A stretch of DNA of 64,000 nucleotides from Cyanidiococcus yangmingshanensis (taxonomy: Eukaryota > Rhodophyta > Bangiophyceae > Cyanidiales > Cyanidiaceae): positions 1-64,000 of the forward strand of contig VWRR01000019.1 of the NCBI GenBank assembly GCA_013995675.1. Reading direction: 5' to 3'. The notes beneath the pieces were generated by a model that saw only the letters and a program-made list of their open reading frames with translations, was not told where the DNA came from and ran no database searches. Below are positions 54,314-64,000 of this stretch, piece after piece. A program made the translations under genes and the position numbers. Positions within the stretch are counted from its first letter, which is position 1, and every line of letters begins with the position of its first letter.

Positions 54314-54556
54314 ATGGCGGCCTGCGGGGACAATGCTGTGTGGCAACCTCCCCGCCATTTCTACAACAGGATCGCACTGTACGGAACCTGGCTGTATATT
54401 GGATGGTCTCTTTCATGGGCGATGTCGGATGGAGCCGCGCTCGGTGGGAAATGCGTGTCAGACTCAGCCATCGGCTTTGGTCTATGGTCTTTAGAGAGGT
54501 GGGTCGTCGATGAGGCTGGCCATGATGGCGAGCTTGTCTCGAATTCCATCGGCTGA
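54314..54556 (+). CDS. Putative small membrane protein, 80 residues
   Basis: An ATG-initiated frame, divergent from Cpn60. It reads MAACGDNAVWQPPRHFYNR, then a hydrophobic, Trp-rich segment ALYGTWLYIGWSLSWAM (about residues 22-38), a Gly-rich turn and an amphipathic stretch with IGFGLWSLERW. The composition looks more like protein than the opposite strand does, but no family is recognised. A GTG nine codons upstream is an alternative start. Confidence 0.35.
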   Translation: MAACGDNAVWQPPRHFYNRIALYGTWLYIGWSLSWAMSDGAALGGKCVSDSAIGFGLWSLERWVVDEAGHDGELVSNSIG

Positions 54557-55334
54557 TTCTTGCTCGGCGAGGAGATGCGGCCGCACAGCAACCAGGGTGT
54601 CTGTTGAGTACAACTCGACCTACGATCGTTCCGATGTTGATCCGAACAAGTCTTCTGTCTTGTTCGTGGATCGAAGAGGAACCTGAGACGAGCGCGTTCC
54701 AACCATCGGTCAGATGCTGTTCTGTTCATCGGTTTCATCTATTGCAGTGAGGCGCACGCTCTCGGCATGCGAGGATCCGTTGCGGTGCAGGTGCCTCGCC
54801 GACTGCGGGCCGCCACGGATCGATCCTCTGGAGGGCTCGATCCGAACCGACAACAGTCAACGCCCGCTCAATGGGTGCAGCGCCGCGTATCCCCGCGCGG
54901 AACGTTCGTCCCCGATGCGTCGCCGATCATGGTCCGTCGTGATCGTTGCAGAACGCGCGCAAACATCTTCATGATCGGGCATCTGGGTGCCGGCACTAGC
55001 CTTCGCCATGGTCCGATTCCAAGTAGGCCCGGGATCCCCGACACGGGATTCGCTTCTCTGGCGGTGGCGGCTGTCGAGGACAGCGGGCGCGCCGCGTGTC
55101 CAACGCCGCGCACACACGCATCCAGAGGGTGCGCGCCGCGTGCCTGCCGCCACCGGTTCTGGATTCGGCGATGCGCGCGTACACGTCGCATCTTGCCTCG
55201 TCGTCGAACGACACCGGGGCATGCACGGATGCGGAGACCCGGCACAAACGTAACATTCCATTGGCCTTGTATTGCTGAATGTGCAGCAAAAGTGAACTAG
55301 TCGCTCTCGATCAAGTGTCCATAATCTATTTGAT
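54557..55334. other. Intergenic region upstream of 55335 gene
   Basis: A 778-bp GC-rich spacer. Overlapping frames up to 178 codons exist on both strands because stop codons are rare in this composition; none shows a motif. Confidence 0.35.
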
Positions 55335-56252
55335 ATGAGCGCCAAGACGATTGAATTGAGTTTTGCTGGACACGCTAGCGAAAGTGTGCGTGTCGGAACG
55401 CTTGCTGATCGGGAGCTCGTCAGCGAGCTGCTTCGTTCGAGTGAGAACGAGTCGTCGCCTGTTGGTTGTCTTCGGTGCCAGAACTGTGGCAGGAAGGTTT
55501 GGATGAGTCTGTCTAGCGGCGGGAGATCGCCTGGACTTGCGCAGAGCGAGCAATCGCTTCCTCTGCGTCAAGGCAGTGGACGGGTCTCCTCGATATCCTC
55601 CGGTTGGTCGGCGGCGAGCCTGTGTTCCATTGCTGGCTCATCGCCACAGGATGAATCCTGCTCTGCGCATGCCGTCCATCATGTGCCGTCGTGTCGGCCT
55701 GTGCTCGATGCGCGATATGCAGCGAGTCATGGGCCCCTGCTAAGTGATGACGGAAAAAATGTGTTCTGTGGCATGGACTGCTACTGGAGCGCCACACTGG
55801 ATCCCAAATCTATCCGAACCCGACTCGTTCTAGAGAAGCGAAAACCCCGTCCTGTTGTGAGTGGAAAAACAGGTCAGAGAGCGCCACCGTCACCGGATGC
55901 CCATCCGTTTTGTCGACAACAGGGACCGCGACGACCGTTGGATGCGGAAGTGGTCGCCCCGGAGGAAACCAAGGCTGCCGCTGCCGCTGTCGCGAGACAC
56001 CCAAAGTTGCTCCAAGCACGCCGAACGGACCCATCGAAACAAATGCCATGGCTGACCCAGCAGCATCGGCCATGGAAAGAGCTTGGCATCAACAACGAGA
56101 CCCCGGTTACAGCTGGAATGCATCGAGCGACCGAACGCAGCCCGCAGGCCGGTGATTTCCAGCACGCCATGTATGAGCATCACGCCTATTTCGGTGGAAC
56201 ATTTCGCAGAACAGTCGGGATAGAGCCGCTGAGGCGATACGCATGGTCATGA
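55335..56252 (+). CDS. Hypothetical protein with possible Cys zinc site
   Basis: A 305-residue ATG-initiated protein not assigned to a family. The N-terminus (MSAKTIELSFAGHASESVRV) is ordered-looking, followed by CLRCQNCGRKVWMSL (about residues 45-59) and, some 90 residues later, NVFCGMDCYWSATLD (about 142-156). The CxxCxxC and FCxxxCY motifs together could bind zinc, in the style of MYM/FLZ-like fingers (inference). The remainder is Ser/Pro/Arg-rich and probably disordered, with YEHHAYFGGTFRRT near the end. Cys spacing and codon use look purposeful, so I think it is a real, lineage-restricted gene. Confidence 0.55.
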   Translation: MSAKTIELSFAGHASESVRVGTLADRELVSELLRSSENESSPVGCLRCQNCGRKVWMSLSSGGRSPGLAQSEQSLPLRQGSGRVSSISSGWSAASLCSIAGSSPQDESCSAHAVHHVPSCRPVLDARYAASHGPLLSDDGKNVFCGMDCYWSATLDPKSIRTRLVLEKRKPRPVVSGKTGQRAPPSPDAHPFCRQQGPRRPLDAEVVAPEETKAAAAAVARHPKLLQARRTDPSKQMPWLTQQHRPWKELGINNETPVTAGMHRATERSPQAGDFQHAMYEHHAYFGGTFRRTVGIEPLRRYAWS

Positions 56253-56812
56253 AGCCTTCAGAAAACGAAGGATACGCCGCTCATCTGTACAGATACGATC
56301 GTGTTTCCAGCGCGGGAGCCCGTGCCGAATGCAAACGAGCAATGCGTCCCCCGGTGCACCTGCTGAAAATCTCTCCTAACGTCACCCCAAATCACTTGAA
56401 TGCACATACCCAGAGTCCCTATAAAAACGCAATTGCAACCCCGGATCTCCTGCATGCGCTTGCATGAGTTCCAGTACGCGAGGACGCTCGCACCGAATCG
56501 TGCCACCCTGTCCCAGATGCTGCCAATATGCGCTCTGCATCCTTCATCTGCACAACACGCGACGAAGATGAAAGACTGCGTCCGTGCTTGAGCAGACGGA
56601 GACGCCATCGTATCGATTCGAATACGAGCGATTGATTCGCCGCCGAGCGCCCATCCACCCGATCGATGCACGCATGACACGCATCGCCGCTGATGAGCAC
56701 GCATGACACTGCCGGGTGCGTGCACCACGGCGTGCACCCGCCCCAAACGAGAAGAGGTGAGCTCGTTCTGTGGCAACGCGTGGGCGCCAACTGTCAGCGA
56801 ACGCATACAAAG
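56253..56812. other. Intergenic region upstream of PPOX
   Basis: A 560-bp spacer. No recognisable element; the 5' end of the PPOX gene is itself uncertain and could extend into this stretch (in-frame ATG at 56693). Confidence 0.35.
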
Positions 56813-58559
56813 ATGCACGTGGAAAATACTTCAACCACGGAGAAGTATGGTCAGTTGTCTATCTATGTTGAATCGACAACAGAGCGAGCAACTGCTTTCC
56901 AAGTTGCGTTCGTTCCGCCTCTCTGGCCGTCAGAACCCCGATTTTGCATAGGGCGCACTCAGGGCTCCAAGTCGCGGACCGCTCAAGTGCTTGGTTGTGG
57001 GCGCCAAAAAGAAGCAGGGCACTTCCGGCGTAGCAGGACGATACGAATGCAGGGTGCAGCACGCCCGCAAGCTGTGCAAACCAGGGCACTGGTCGTAGGG
57101 CTCGGGCGTTACGGGCTCTACGTGCGCCTTTCTGCTCTATCAAGCCGGCGTTACTGACGTCATCTGCACGGAAGCGCGCGATGAAGTTGGCGGAAACCTC
57201 ATATCGCGATCAGCTGACGACTATCTGTGGGAGGAAGGGCCGAACACCTTTCAGCCTACACCGGCGATTTTGAAGCTCGCTCGAGACGTGGGTCTCGAGT
57301 CCGCACTCGTATTCGCTGATGCCAAGCTCCCACGATATGTCTTCTGGGATGGCGTCCTACATGCGTTGCCAATGTCGCCAGCCGATTTGGTGAACGGTCG
57401 TTTTAACTTGTTGACGAACGCGGGAAAGATTCGAGCGGCGCTAGGGGCTCTGGGTTTTGTCGGCGCACCAAAGCGAGCGACTGGAATCGCGGGCCACGCC
57501 TCTGACCAGGTATCGGACCTGGATGATGAGTCGGTCGAGGAGTTCGTCACCCGTCATTTGGGTCGAGAGGTTTTCCTGAAACTAATTGATCCATTCGTTA
57601 GTGGTGTCTACGCTGGTGACCCGAGCAAACTCTCCATGGCCGCAGCGTTCAAGCGGGTCTACGCCCTGGAGAAACTAGGCGGCACGCGCGGCATTCTCGA
57701 AGGAGCCCTCATTCGTCTGCAACAACGACGTCGCGAGCGCAACCTATGGGCAGCAGAGAATCTGCCTCGAGTCAAATCAGGTGCACTGGGCTCATTCCAA
57801 CGCGGATTACAGCAGCTGCCAATCACGATTCAGCAGCTGATCGGTCCCGAGCGGATGCGAACCAACCACAGACTGCACCGAATTGAGTTCCATGGAGATC
57901 AGCCACGGAAACGGCGCTATACAGCATTCTTTGAGACTCCCGACGGCGAGCGAACAATCGAGACGGATGCACTGATTCTCACCGTCCCAGCGTATGTGGC
58001 GTCGCCACTCCTGCAGGGTATTGGTGTACCTGGGAGTCACCTGCTGGAAGAGATTGAGTCCCCCCCGGTCTACTCCGTGACTTTGGCGTATCCGAAATAT
58101 TCGTCTCGATTTCCGCTTTCGGGATTTGGCAACCTTATTCCGCGCTCAGCCGGTATTCGAACGCTGGGCATGGTCTGGTCGTCGAGTCTCTTTCCAGGAC
58201 GCGCACCGCCTGACATGCATATGGTGCTCTCCTATATCGGTGGCGCCCGGGACCAAGCTATCCAGCAGTGCACCTCAGATGAGGTCGTGCGCCAAGTTGA
58301 TGCCGATATGCGCCAAATTCTCCTACGCGCTGACGCTCCATCACCGCGCGTGCTAGGTGTAAGGCTCTGGCCGCGAGCCATTCCGCAGTATACTCGAGGG
58401 CATTTGCGGCGTCTTGGCGAATGCAACCAAGGTCTGGAGCGCTTTCCAGGACTCTACGTCGGTGGAAACTACGTGAGCGGTGTATCGTTCGGGGACTGTG
58501 TGCAGTGGGCCTACGACAACATCCCTCGAGTGCTCGCATCGCTCCGAGCATCACCATGA
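56813..58559 (+). CDS. PPOX: Protoporphyrinogen IX oxidase (plastid type), frame changes once (+1)
   Basis: PPOX oxidises protoporphyrinogen IX to protoporphyrin IX with FAD, the last shared step of haem and chlorophyll synthesis. The downstream frame (to 58559) matches plant plastid PPOX over its length: TEARDEVGGN, YLWEEGPNTFQPTP, SVEEFVTRHLGREVFLKLIDPFVSG in pieces, VYAGDPSKLSMAAAFKRVYALE, and the C-terminal FAD block PGLYVGGNYVSGVSFGDC. The FAD-binding start of the domain (GLVVG-like GxGxxG) lies in the preceding frame up to about 57106, and family pattern resumes as STCAFLLYQAG. One extra base within gggctcgggc would account for it. The start is unclear: the ATG at 56813 is a guess, 56693 is an alternative, and the first about 90 residues are transit-peptide-like. 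Confidence 0.92.
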
Positions 58560-59233
58560 GGTTTCGCATGCGATCGAGTGGAACCCCACTGCGCCTGCAG
58601 CACGAACAAGAAGCGCGAATGCTTGTCAGGGTACATGTCTGGACACGGCCACCGCCAATCATGATTGTCAGGCGCTCCACCGGCTTGAGCAACATCGTTT
58701 CGTCGTTTAAAAATGACGGCTCAGAAAAGATGCGTTCAATCGACCAGGACTGGTCTTTGCTCTGCGAGTCCCTGAAAGCATTCCATGGAGCATGCCACGC
58801 CATCCTGTCAAAGATCCGTTCGTCACGCAAAGCGTTGGTTCGGAAAGAGTCCCTCTCGCACTTGTCGGAGTCTCGCCAAAACATGGCCCTAGAGAAGATG
58901 CATTCTCGATGGTTCTATTGTCACTTGCTCGTGTTGCGAACGCTTCCTCCCGTCCTGAACGGGGGGGTGCGTCCTTGGTTGATTCAAAATAGTCGTGATC
59001 ACGCCCATGCTCTATGACTTGACAGTCGGGTGTCTCGATTTCCAGTATATCCGGATGAGTGTCGCTGATCAGCAGCAACTCGTCGCCCCATTCGGCGGCG
59101 TTCCCGAACAGGTCTCCTCGTCGGCCATTTTGTTTTGTTACCGCAACGGAGGTCATCCCGAGACAACAGTCCCTGGCCCATGAGTAACCCTAATCGTGCC
59201 TCTTTGGCACAGCGCCTCGAGAAGCGGCAGGAA
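58560..59233. other. Convergent intergenic region, PPOX/NAA50
   Basis: A 674-bp spacer; no recognisable feature. Confidence 0.35.
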
Positions 59234-59782
59234 TCACAACGCCCTGGGCGTTGCTGTTGTTGTCTCTGAGGGCCGCCAACGCATGACGATGGCGTGCGGG
59301 GGTCGAACCCACCGCCGAGGGTAATAGTTCTCGACCACATCTCCATCTGGAACGAATCCACGCTTGCGATAGAACATGATCAGCTCGTTGTCATGACAGG
59401 GTGTGTGCAAATAGACCTCCCGCACTCGGAGTCCATTCGAGAGAGATGGAACCAGAACTCGCTCCAGGAGTCGCGTTCCAAGGCGCTGACCCTGGAAAAC
59501 TCCATCTACTGCCAAGGCATCAACATAGATCATGGCACAACAAGTTTCAAGGGAGGTCGTCGTGGTTTCCAAATGCGCCAAGATGATACCAACTACTCGC
59601 TCAGACTGATCAGCTTGGCGATAGACCGCCACGTGAGCAAGTCCCAGGCGAGCGTCACGGTCGATCGCCTCCTCCAGTCGTTGGGAGAGGCGCACCAGTG
59701 GCACCGGAAGCACGCCACTCAGCAGCGACTTGGCCTGCTCTTTATGCTGTCGCTCAAATGGTATACAGGCGGGGTTTTCCAT
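59234..59782 (-). CDS. NAA50: GNAT N-terminal acetyltransferase, NAA50-like
   Basis: The ATG at 59782 yields 182 residues; the frame is open 31 codons further but without family sequence. The acetyl-CoA fold is visible: a VLPVPLVRLSQRLEEAI segment where NAA50 has FPVxYxxxFY, IYVDALAVDGVFQGQRLGTRLL with the CoA-binding QxxxxG/A-type loop, and VYLHTPCHDNELIMFYRKRGF then VENYYPR near the end. NAA50 has IYLHVQ, FYRKFGF and NYYKR in the same places. NAA50 acetylates nascent N-termini (often Met-Leu type) at the ribosome with NatA. NAA60 or another Nat is the alternative. Confidence 0.78.
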   Translation of the reverse strand: MENPACIPFERQHKEQAKSLLSGVLPVPLVRLSQRLEEAIDRDARLGLAHVAVYRQADQSERVVGIILAHLETTTTSLETCCAMIYVDALAVDGVFQGQRLGTRLLERVLVPSLSNGLRVREVYLHTPCHDNELIMFYRKRGFVPDGDVVENYYPRRWVRPPHAIVMRWRPSETTTATPRAL

Positions 59783-60343
59783 ACGATGAAAGTCGGCTGA
59801 TTTCGCCGATAAACCGCATAGGATGGCACTATCGCTCGATGCGCTACAAAACGTGCGCTGTACCCAAACGCGCAACCCAGTCAGGTAGACTGGAAAAAAG
59901 AGTATCCAAAACCTCGTGCCGTATAGAAGCCAGTTCTGAGCAGATCCCTCCGGTGAACCTAGTGCTCGTTCGAATAGCTTTTCCTGGCCCCAGAACGAAG
60001 CTCTCGTCCAGGTCCCTGCAGAACTCGGTTACCACTGAACTCGTTCGTGCTCCACGCTCGTTCGTCTGCAGCCACGAAGAGTCAATCTCGCCAGCAAAGA
60101 CAGCCAAATCAGAGCTTACTGATGCACGCAAGCGCTCTTATCACCCTTTAAAAAACCCTCGAACAAGTGTTGACGGACTCGGGTCGCACAGTCTAGCAAA
60201 GCCCCGTCTAGAAAACGCGACTACGCGACGACTTGGGCGAACGCAGAGCCTCAGTTGGCTCTTTTCCGAGTTTCGCTGCTGCCCACTCCACGGACGTTTT
60301 CCCCGCTGGTGAGTGTCGTGATGTTATAGAACTGGAGAGGGCA
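59783..60343. other. Intergenic region, NAA50/TLDc
   Basis: A 561-bp spacer between two minus-strand genes; nothing recognisable. Confidence 0.35.
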
Positions 60344-62279
60344 TCAGGTCGAACGAGCATCAGCGAGCTCGGTGATCGACCAAACCTCGAGCACGACGCA
60401 CTCGAACTCACAGAGTTGATGTTCTCCCTCGTTCGCGTTTGTGCAGATCGGTGGATTATCGAAGGTTTCGCTATACCCAGATGTACCGGAAAGTAACGCA
60501 TCATCCAACCAGAGAGCAAAATGAGTGCCTCCGCCGATTGCAAGAAATCGAGGGCCAGAATACTGGAAAAAAGTATTCTTTCCAGTCCAGGGATATCGTT
60601 GGATGCGGCCCTGGGTGTCTGCACGAAACACAAAACATTCTCCGGTTCCATAGAATGCACTCGCGTTCGGCCGCCATGATTCAGCGACAAAAGCACCAAA
60701 AACCTGTCCAGAACGGTCTCGAATCGCTAGGATGCTATGTGAAAGCCGTTGTGTTCGGGCATAGAAAGTATACAGCGATGCACCGTGAATTGCGGTGGAG
60801 TAGACCAGGTACCAGCTCGAGCGGCGATGACGATGTGGCAACGCCTCTCGTATGGCCTTGACATGGCTCGGAAGGAGAACCTGCGAATGAATTTGGAACT
60901 CATTGGTTTCGTCGACCGGGTGACGACTTACTCCACCAAGCGATTCAGGGGAGGACTCGTTCTCGTCGTGCTTGTTGCCTTCGCGTCTGACAGCATCATT
61001 CATTGGCTGAGTGTATTCGCCAAGAGTCTCTTTCGACGCTGAGAGCGAGCGCTCATGACGAGTCGCAGCATGTTGTAATGATTGGCGCTCCTCTTGCGTC
61101 CTGCGGGAGGTATCTTTTGGAAGATCATGGTGCACCGGTGAAGAAGACGTTTCTGAGACGGCATCGAGTAAAGCGCCGTCTATCCAGGGTCGCGCGGAGC
61201 GACCTCGCTTGTCCAGTGTATTCTCTTCGTTATCGTCGTCGTCGTCGTCATCGTTGTTGGTACCGCTACTGCCACCACCCGCGGAAGAAGGGTGCAGCCA
61301 GACCCATCGAGAAAGCAGCCGACCAAAACTACCCCAGATATCGCTCGGTGACTCCTCTTTCCCGGACAAGTCATTCAAAGAGCCAGCTATTGCCTGCGCA
61401 GCCGATACTGGCGCTGCTGCCGACGTACGCACAGGATTCGTTACATCCGCGACTGGAACTTTTTCTCCAAACGCTCGCTCCAGCAGCGTAATCTGCTCCA
61501 GCATCGCGGCAATGGTCTCGTTGCGAGCAAGAAACGCGAGCGTGCGCTCCTTGTCGGCAGTAGCAGCCGTTGCATTCGAGCATTCTGAAACCGACGGCGC
61601 TTCGGCTTCAAGCCAACTCCACGCGGAAACGTCAATCATGGATTGGAAATCCTCAGCGCGAGCCGGATGAATACTCCATCGTCGTTGGATCAGTCCCAGA
61701 ACAAGTTCAGGTTCTGGATCACTTGTCTCGTGCTTGTGAGTGACCGCACGTGCCAAGCGGCAACGCAGAACCGCCATGGCCGAGGCACTCGTTGGCGGAA
61801 CAATGTCGACCGTGCCCTCGAAGACAGCATCCCCGACACGAATCCAACCAGGAAGGAGGCTTCGCTCGCTTTGCAGTTGCTCCTCGTTTGTTCTCGATGG
61901 TATCGTACGCGCCGAAGCGAATGGTGACGACCCGGTTGATGCCGTTGGTGAGAGCGGTTGCAGCGTCCACCAGCTCTCCTTGCCAGAACTGCACGCCGTA
62001 TCTTGTAGGTTGCGTTGTAGAAGGCACCTGCAAGCGGATAACATCGGCACGCAAAGCTTCCAGCTCACGCTGCATCAGCACACGACTGAATCGCAACTGG
62101 TCTACTTGGGTACGCAATGCCGCGAGGGTTGCCTCCCACTGGTGTCGCTCCCATAACATGCGATGATCCGCCAACTGTTCCGAACGAGGCAGTGACGCTC
62201 CACTTGATTCAGTCTGCTGCTGCTGGCTATGATGCAGCGACTGCGACGCGACATGCTGCAGCTTCTTTCGCCTGAACAT
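60344..62279 (-). CDS. TLDc-domain protein (OXR1/NCOA7-like), frame changes once (+1)
   Basis: TLDc proteins such as OXR1 and NCOA7 bind the vacuolar H+-ATPase and are linked to oxidative stress resistance. The C-terminal about 175 residues carry the domain: WYLVYSTAIHGASLYTFY, AFVAESWRPNASAFYGTGECFVFR, and GGGTHFALWLDDALLSGTSG with a C-terminal FECVVLEVWSI strand. The N-terminus (from ATG 62279) has a Gln-rich stretch and a coiled coil (LAALRTQVDQLRFSRVL...). A beta-rich segment between them (GWIRVGDAVFEGTVDIV...) may be a GRAM/PH-like fold (inference). The two parts are in different frames; family-like sequence continues if one extra base lies in gagaacaaacgag near 61890. An acidic Asn/Asp run sits in the middle. 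Total about 644 residues. Confidence 0.8.
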
Positions 62280-64000
62280 TGGATGTTTCAGAATCTGCAG
62301 TCGCGTTTGTCTTCGCCAGCTGACCTGACAGGATAGCGATACGTCCTCGTCAACGCCAAGTTCTGCTCGCGCAGTCGCTCCACTTCGGCTGCTCGTTGCG
62401 TCTCGCCTACGTCAGTCAGTTCCTTGGAGGCCAACTTCGCACCGACCTCCATCACACGGCCTGATCAGCTGAGAGAAACACGGGTCCCTCCTGAGGCAGC
62501 GCAGCGCGACACGACGAGGTGCAGTGCGTTTCGGCTCGATCGACCTAAAGCGATCGTTTCCCCTCAATGACCCTGTGATTCGGAACCCACCACCCAACTT
62601 TAACGGTTTGCAACGCCAACGCAACCAGAGTGCTTTTACAAAACACAGCTCGTGGCCAATACGAAAGAACAAACCGACAAAACTGTGACGGGGAGCAACG
62701 CTATCCACCACAAGCCCGGGATTCCCGTTACCCGCACAACGGCATAATCTCCCGCCACTGTACTTGTCGATGCCAACCGCATCGCCGTTAGTCTCTAACG
62801 CACACTAGTGATCGAGATGATTTCACAGAACTACAGTGAAGGGTTGAGCAGTATCCAGTAGCAGACAGCCTCTCAGGCCGAGAAATCTATAAAAAACAGG
62901 ATCCTAGAAAACAATGGATCGAAACCGTATAGATCGAAGCTGCAGGGTCCTCTGCACTGGACACGAATCGAGTTCCTGTCTGGATAGGTTTGGTTTACAA
63001 ACCACGCAACCGGTGCGGATGGCGTGCAACGTACGGAAACCTGCTCGCAGTATCGAATCCACAATATGCAAGCATCCGATATCGTATCAAGCGATCGTGA
63101 TACTGGAAGAGGTTGCAGAAACGACCGACGCCCCGTTGCTCGATCAGTCCAGTTGGCATTATCTGAGCGATCGCCTCAGCAACCATCGCCAGCGCAAGGC
63201 TTTGAGGCAAAACCCCAGAACCATGAAATCGAAGAGCGCTGCAATATACCTTTCGAAGCGACAGGGAAGCGCTCCTCGACACAACCGTACACAACCGGTC
63301 GCTCATATCTCCTACTGACCCGCATCATTGTATCGGCCGTATTCGGGCATGAGCTTGGTGTTTTATGGCGACTGACGAGACTCCTGGAATGATATTGCAA
63401 GTCTCTGCTCGCTCGATTCGCCTTCAACGATCTGAATTCATCAGCATACAACAGTTTCGTCCATCAAACAGATGACGGCTGAACCCTTACACCGAAACAA
63501 CTTGGCCACATTTCTAAAGACAAATACGGACATGTCCCTGCTCGAGCGAAAACTCAACACAGCACGAGGAAGAGACGCAATGCGATGCGTGTCGAGGATT
63601 TCGTTCAGCCAGCCAAGCGTGGAACAGGCGATACCATTCACCGAAATCATCATCGACAAAAAACTCGTCTATGATCGTGCTCTACCCTTTGGTACTCATT
63701 CACTCCAAGCTCATCAGTTCGTCTCCGGGATGTAGACGAACTAATGAGCATCAACAGCGTACCTACCGTACAAGCCACGGAGCGTTTTCGGTCTTACAAG
63801 CGCAAGGACAGTTGTATGCCAATATATACAGAGATGTCGCACAAATTTCATCTGGCTTGCACGTCCTTGGCGTCGCGCCCTCTTCGCGCCTCTTCCATTG
63901 CCCTTCAACGGGTCTCAGTTCGGTGGTGCACTGGCTTGTATGCGTCGTCCCCGACACCAGGTTTTCATTGACGACGAGAACGATGACGATCCCAGTGATC
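62280..64000. other. Terminal gene-free stretch
   Basis: No recognisable gene in 1.7 kb. The longest frame (62914-63318, 134 codons) has no motif. The TLDc promoter should be in its left part. A gene could begin beyond the window edge. Confidence 0.4.

Noticed and set aside
54767-55300. Overlapping 100-180 codon frames on both strands as genes
   Set aside because: High GC makes stops rare; composition is Arg/Pro/Ala-rich in all frames and there is no motif.
59282-59316. tRNA T-arm on the minus strand (gtgggttcgacccccgc)
   Set aside because: The arm folds, but no matching acceptor, D-arm or anticodon arm lies upstream, and the bases code for the conserved end of the NAA50-like protein.
63820-63850. 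U6 snRNA (tatacagagatg)
   Set aside because: The ACAGAGA box is present, but the following AGC triad and stem-loop sequence are absent.

Overview
The window looks like nuclear DNA of a small photosynthetic eukaryote, most likely a cyanidiophyte-type unicellular red alga (Cyanidioschyzon/Cyanidiococcus-like). This is inference. It rests on about 21 recognisable eukaryotic genes in 64 kb, on almost every gene being one uninterrupted reading frame without visible introns, on short intergenic spacers, and on nucleus-encoded proteins with plastid relatives (cyanobacterial-type Cpn60, plant-type protoporphyrinogen oxidase, a Der/EngA GTPase with two G domains). No rRNA, tRNA, CRISPR array, transposon or virus-like element could be supported.

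Layout. 1-5387 has no recognisable gene and carries short GC-rich tandem repeats. 5388-11856 holds a secreted kelch/trefoil protein (-) and a signal peptide peptidase (+). 11857-25546 holds SF3B1 (-), Der/EngA (+), RPS18 (+), RNA polymerase III subunit RPC6 (+), a CIA30-domain protein (-), CDC123 (+) and the ESCRT-III subunit VPS2/CHMP2 (-). 26076-31033 is a nearly homogeneous satellite of about 34 copies of a 146-bp unit, lying between the divergent VPS2 and ASNSD1-like genes. 31186-44187 holds the ASNSD1-like gene (+), organellar tryptophanyl-tRNA synthetase (-), kinetochore NUF2 (-) and DNA topoisomerase II (+). 44580-50687 holds two divergent ubiquitin E2 genes (UBE2T-like -, UBE2D/E-like +), a small putative membrane protein, RPL18 (+) and an MPP10-like U3 snoRNP protein (-). 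52125-62279 holds plastid Cpn60 (-), a small putative membrane protein (+), an orphan Cys-containing protein (+), protoporphyrinogen oxidase (+), a NAA50-like acetyltransferase (-) and a TLDc-domain protein (-). 62280-64000 has no recognisable gene.

The genes are mostly housekeeping: translation (RPS18, RPL18, CDC123, MPP10, WARS), transcription and splicing (RPC6, SF3B1), mitosis (NUF2, TOP2), membrane remodelling and proteolysis (VPS2, SPP), ubiquitin transfer and plastid maintenance. Two features stand out. The first is the 146-bp satellite, whose unit length equals nucleosome-core DNA, whose only visible variant is one T/C site with a loose three-unit order, and which carries a TATAAA and two perfect palindromes per unit. 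The second is a set of seven apparent frame changes in four conserved genes (SPP, TOP2 x4, PPOX, TLDc), every one a net +1. An insertion-biased assembly error is the simplest explanation, but the bias in direction deserves checking against RNA.
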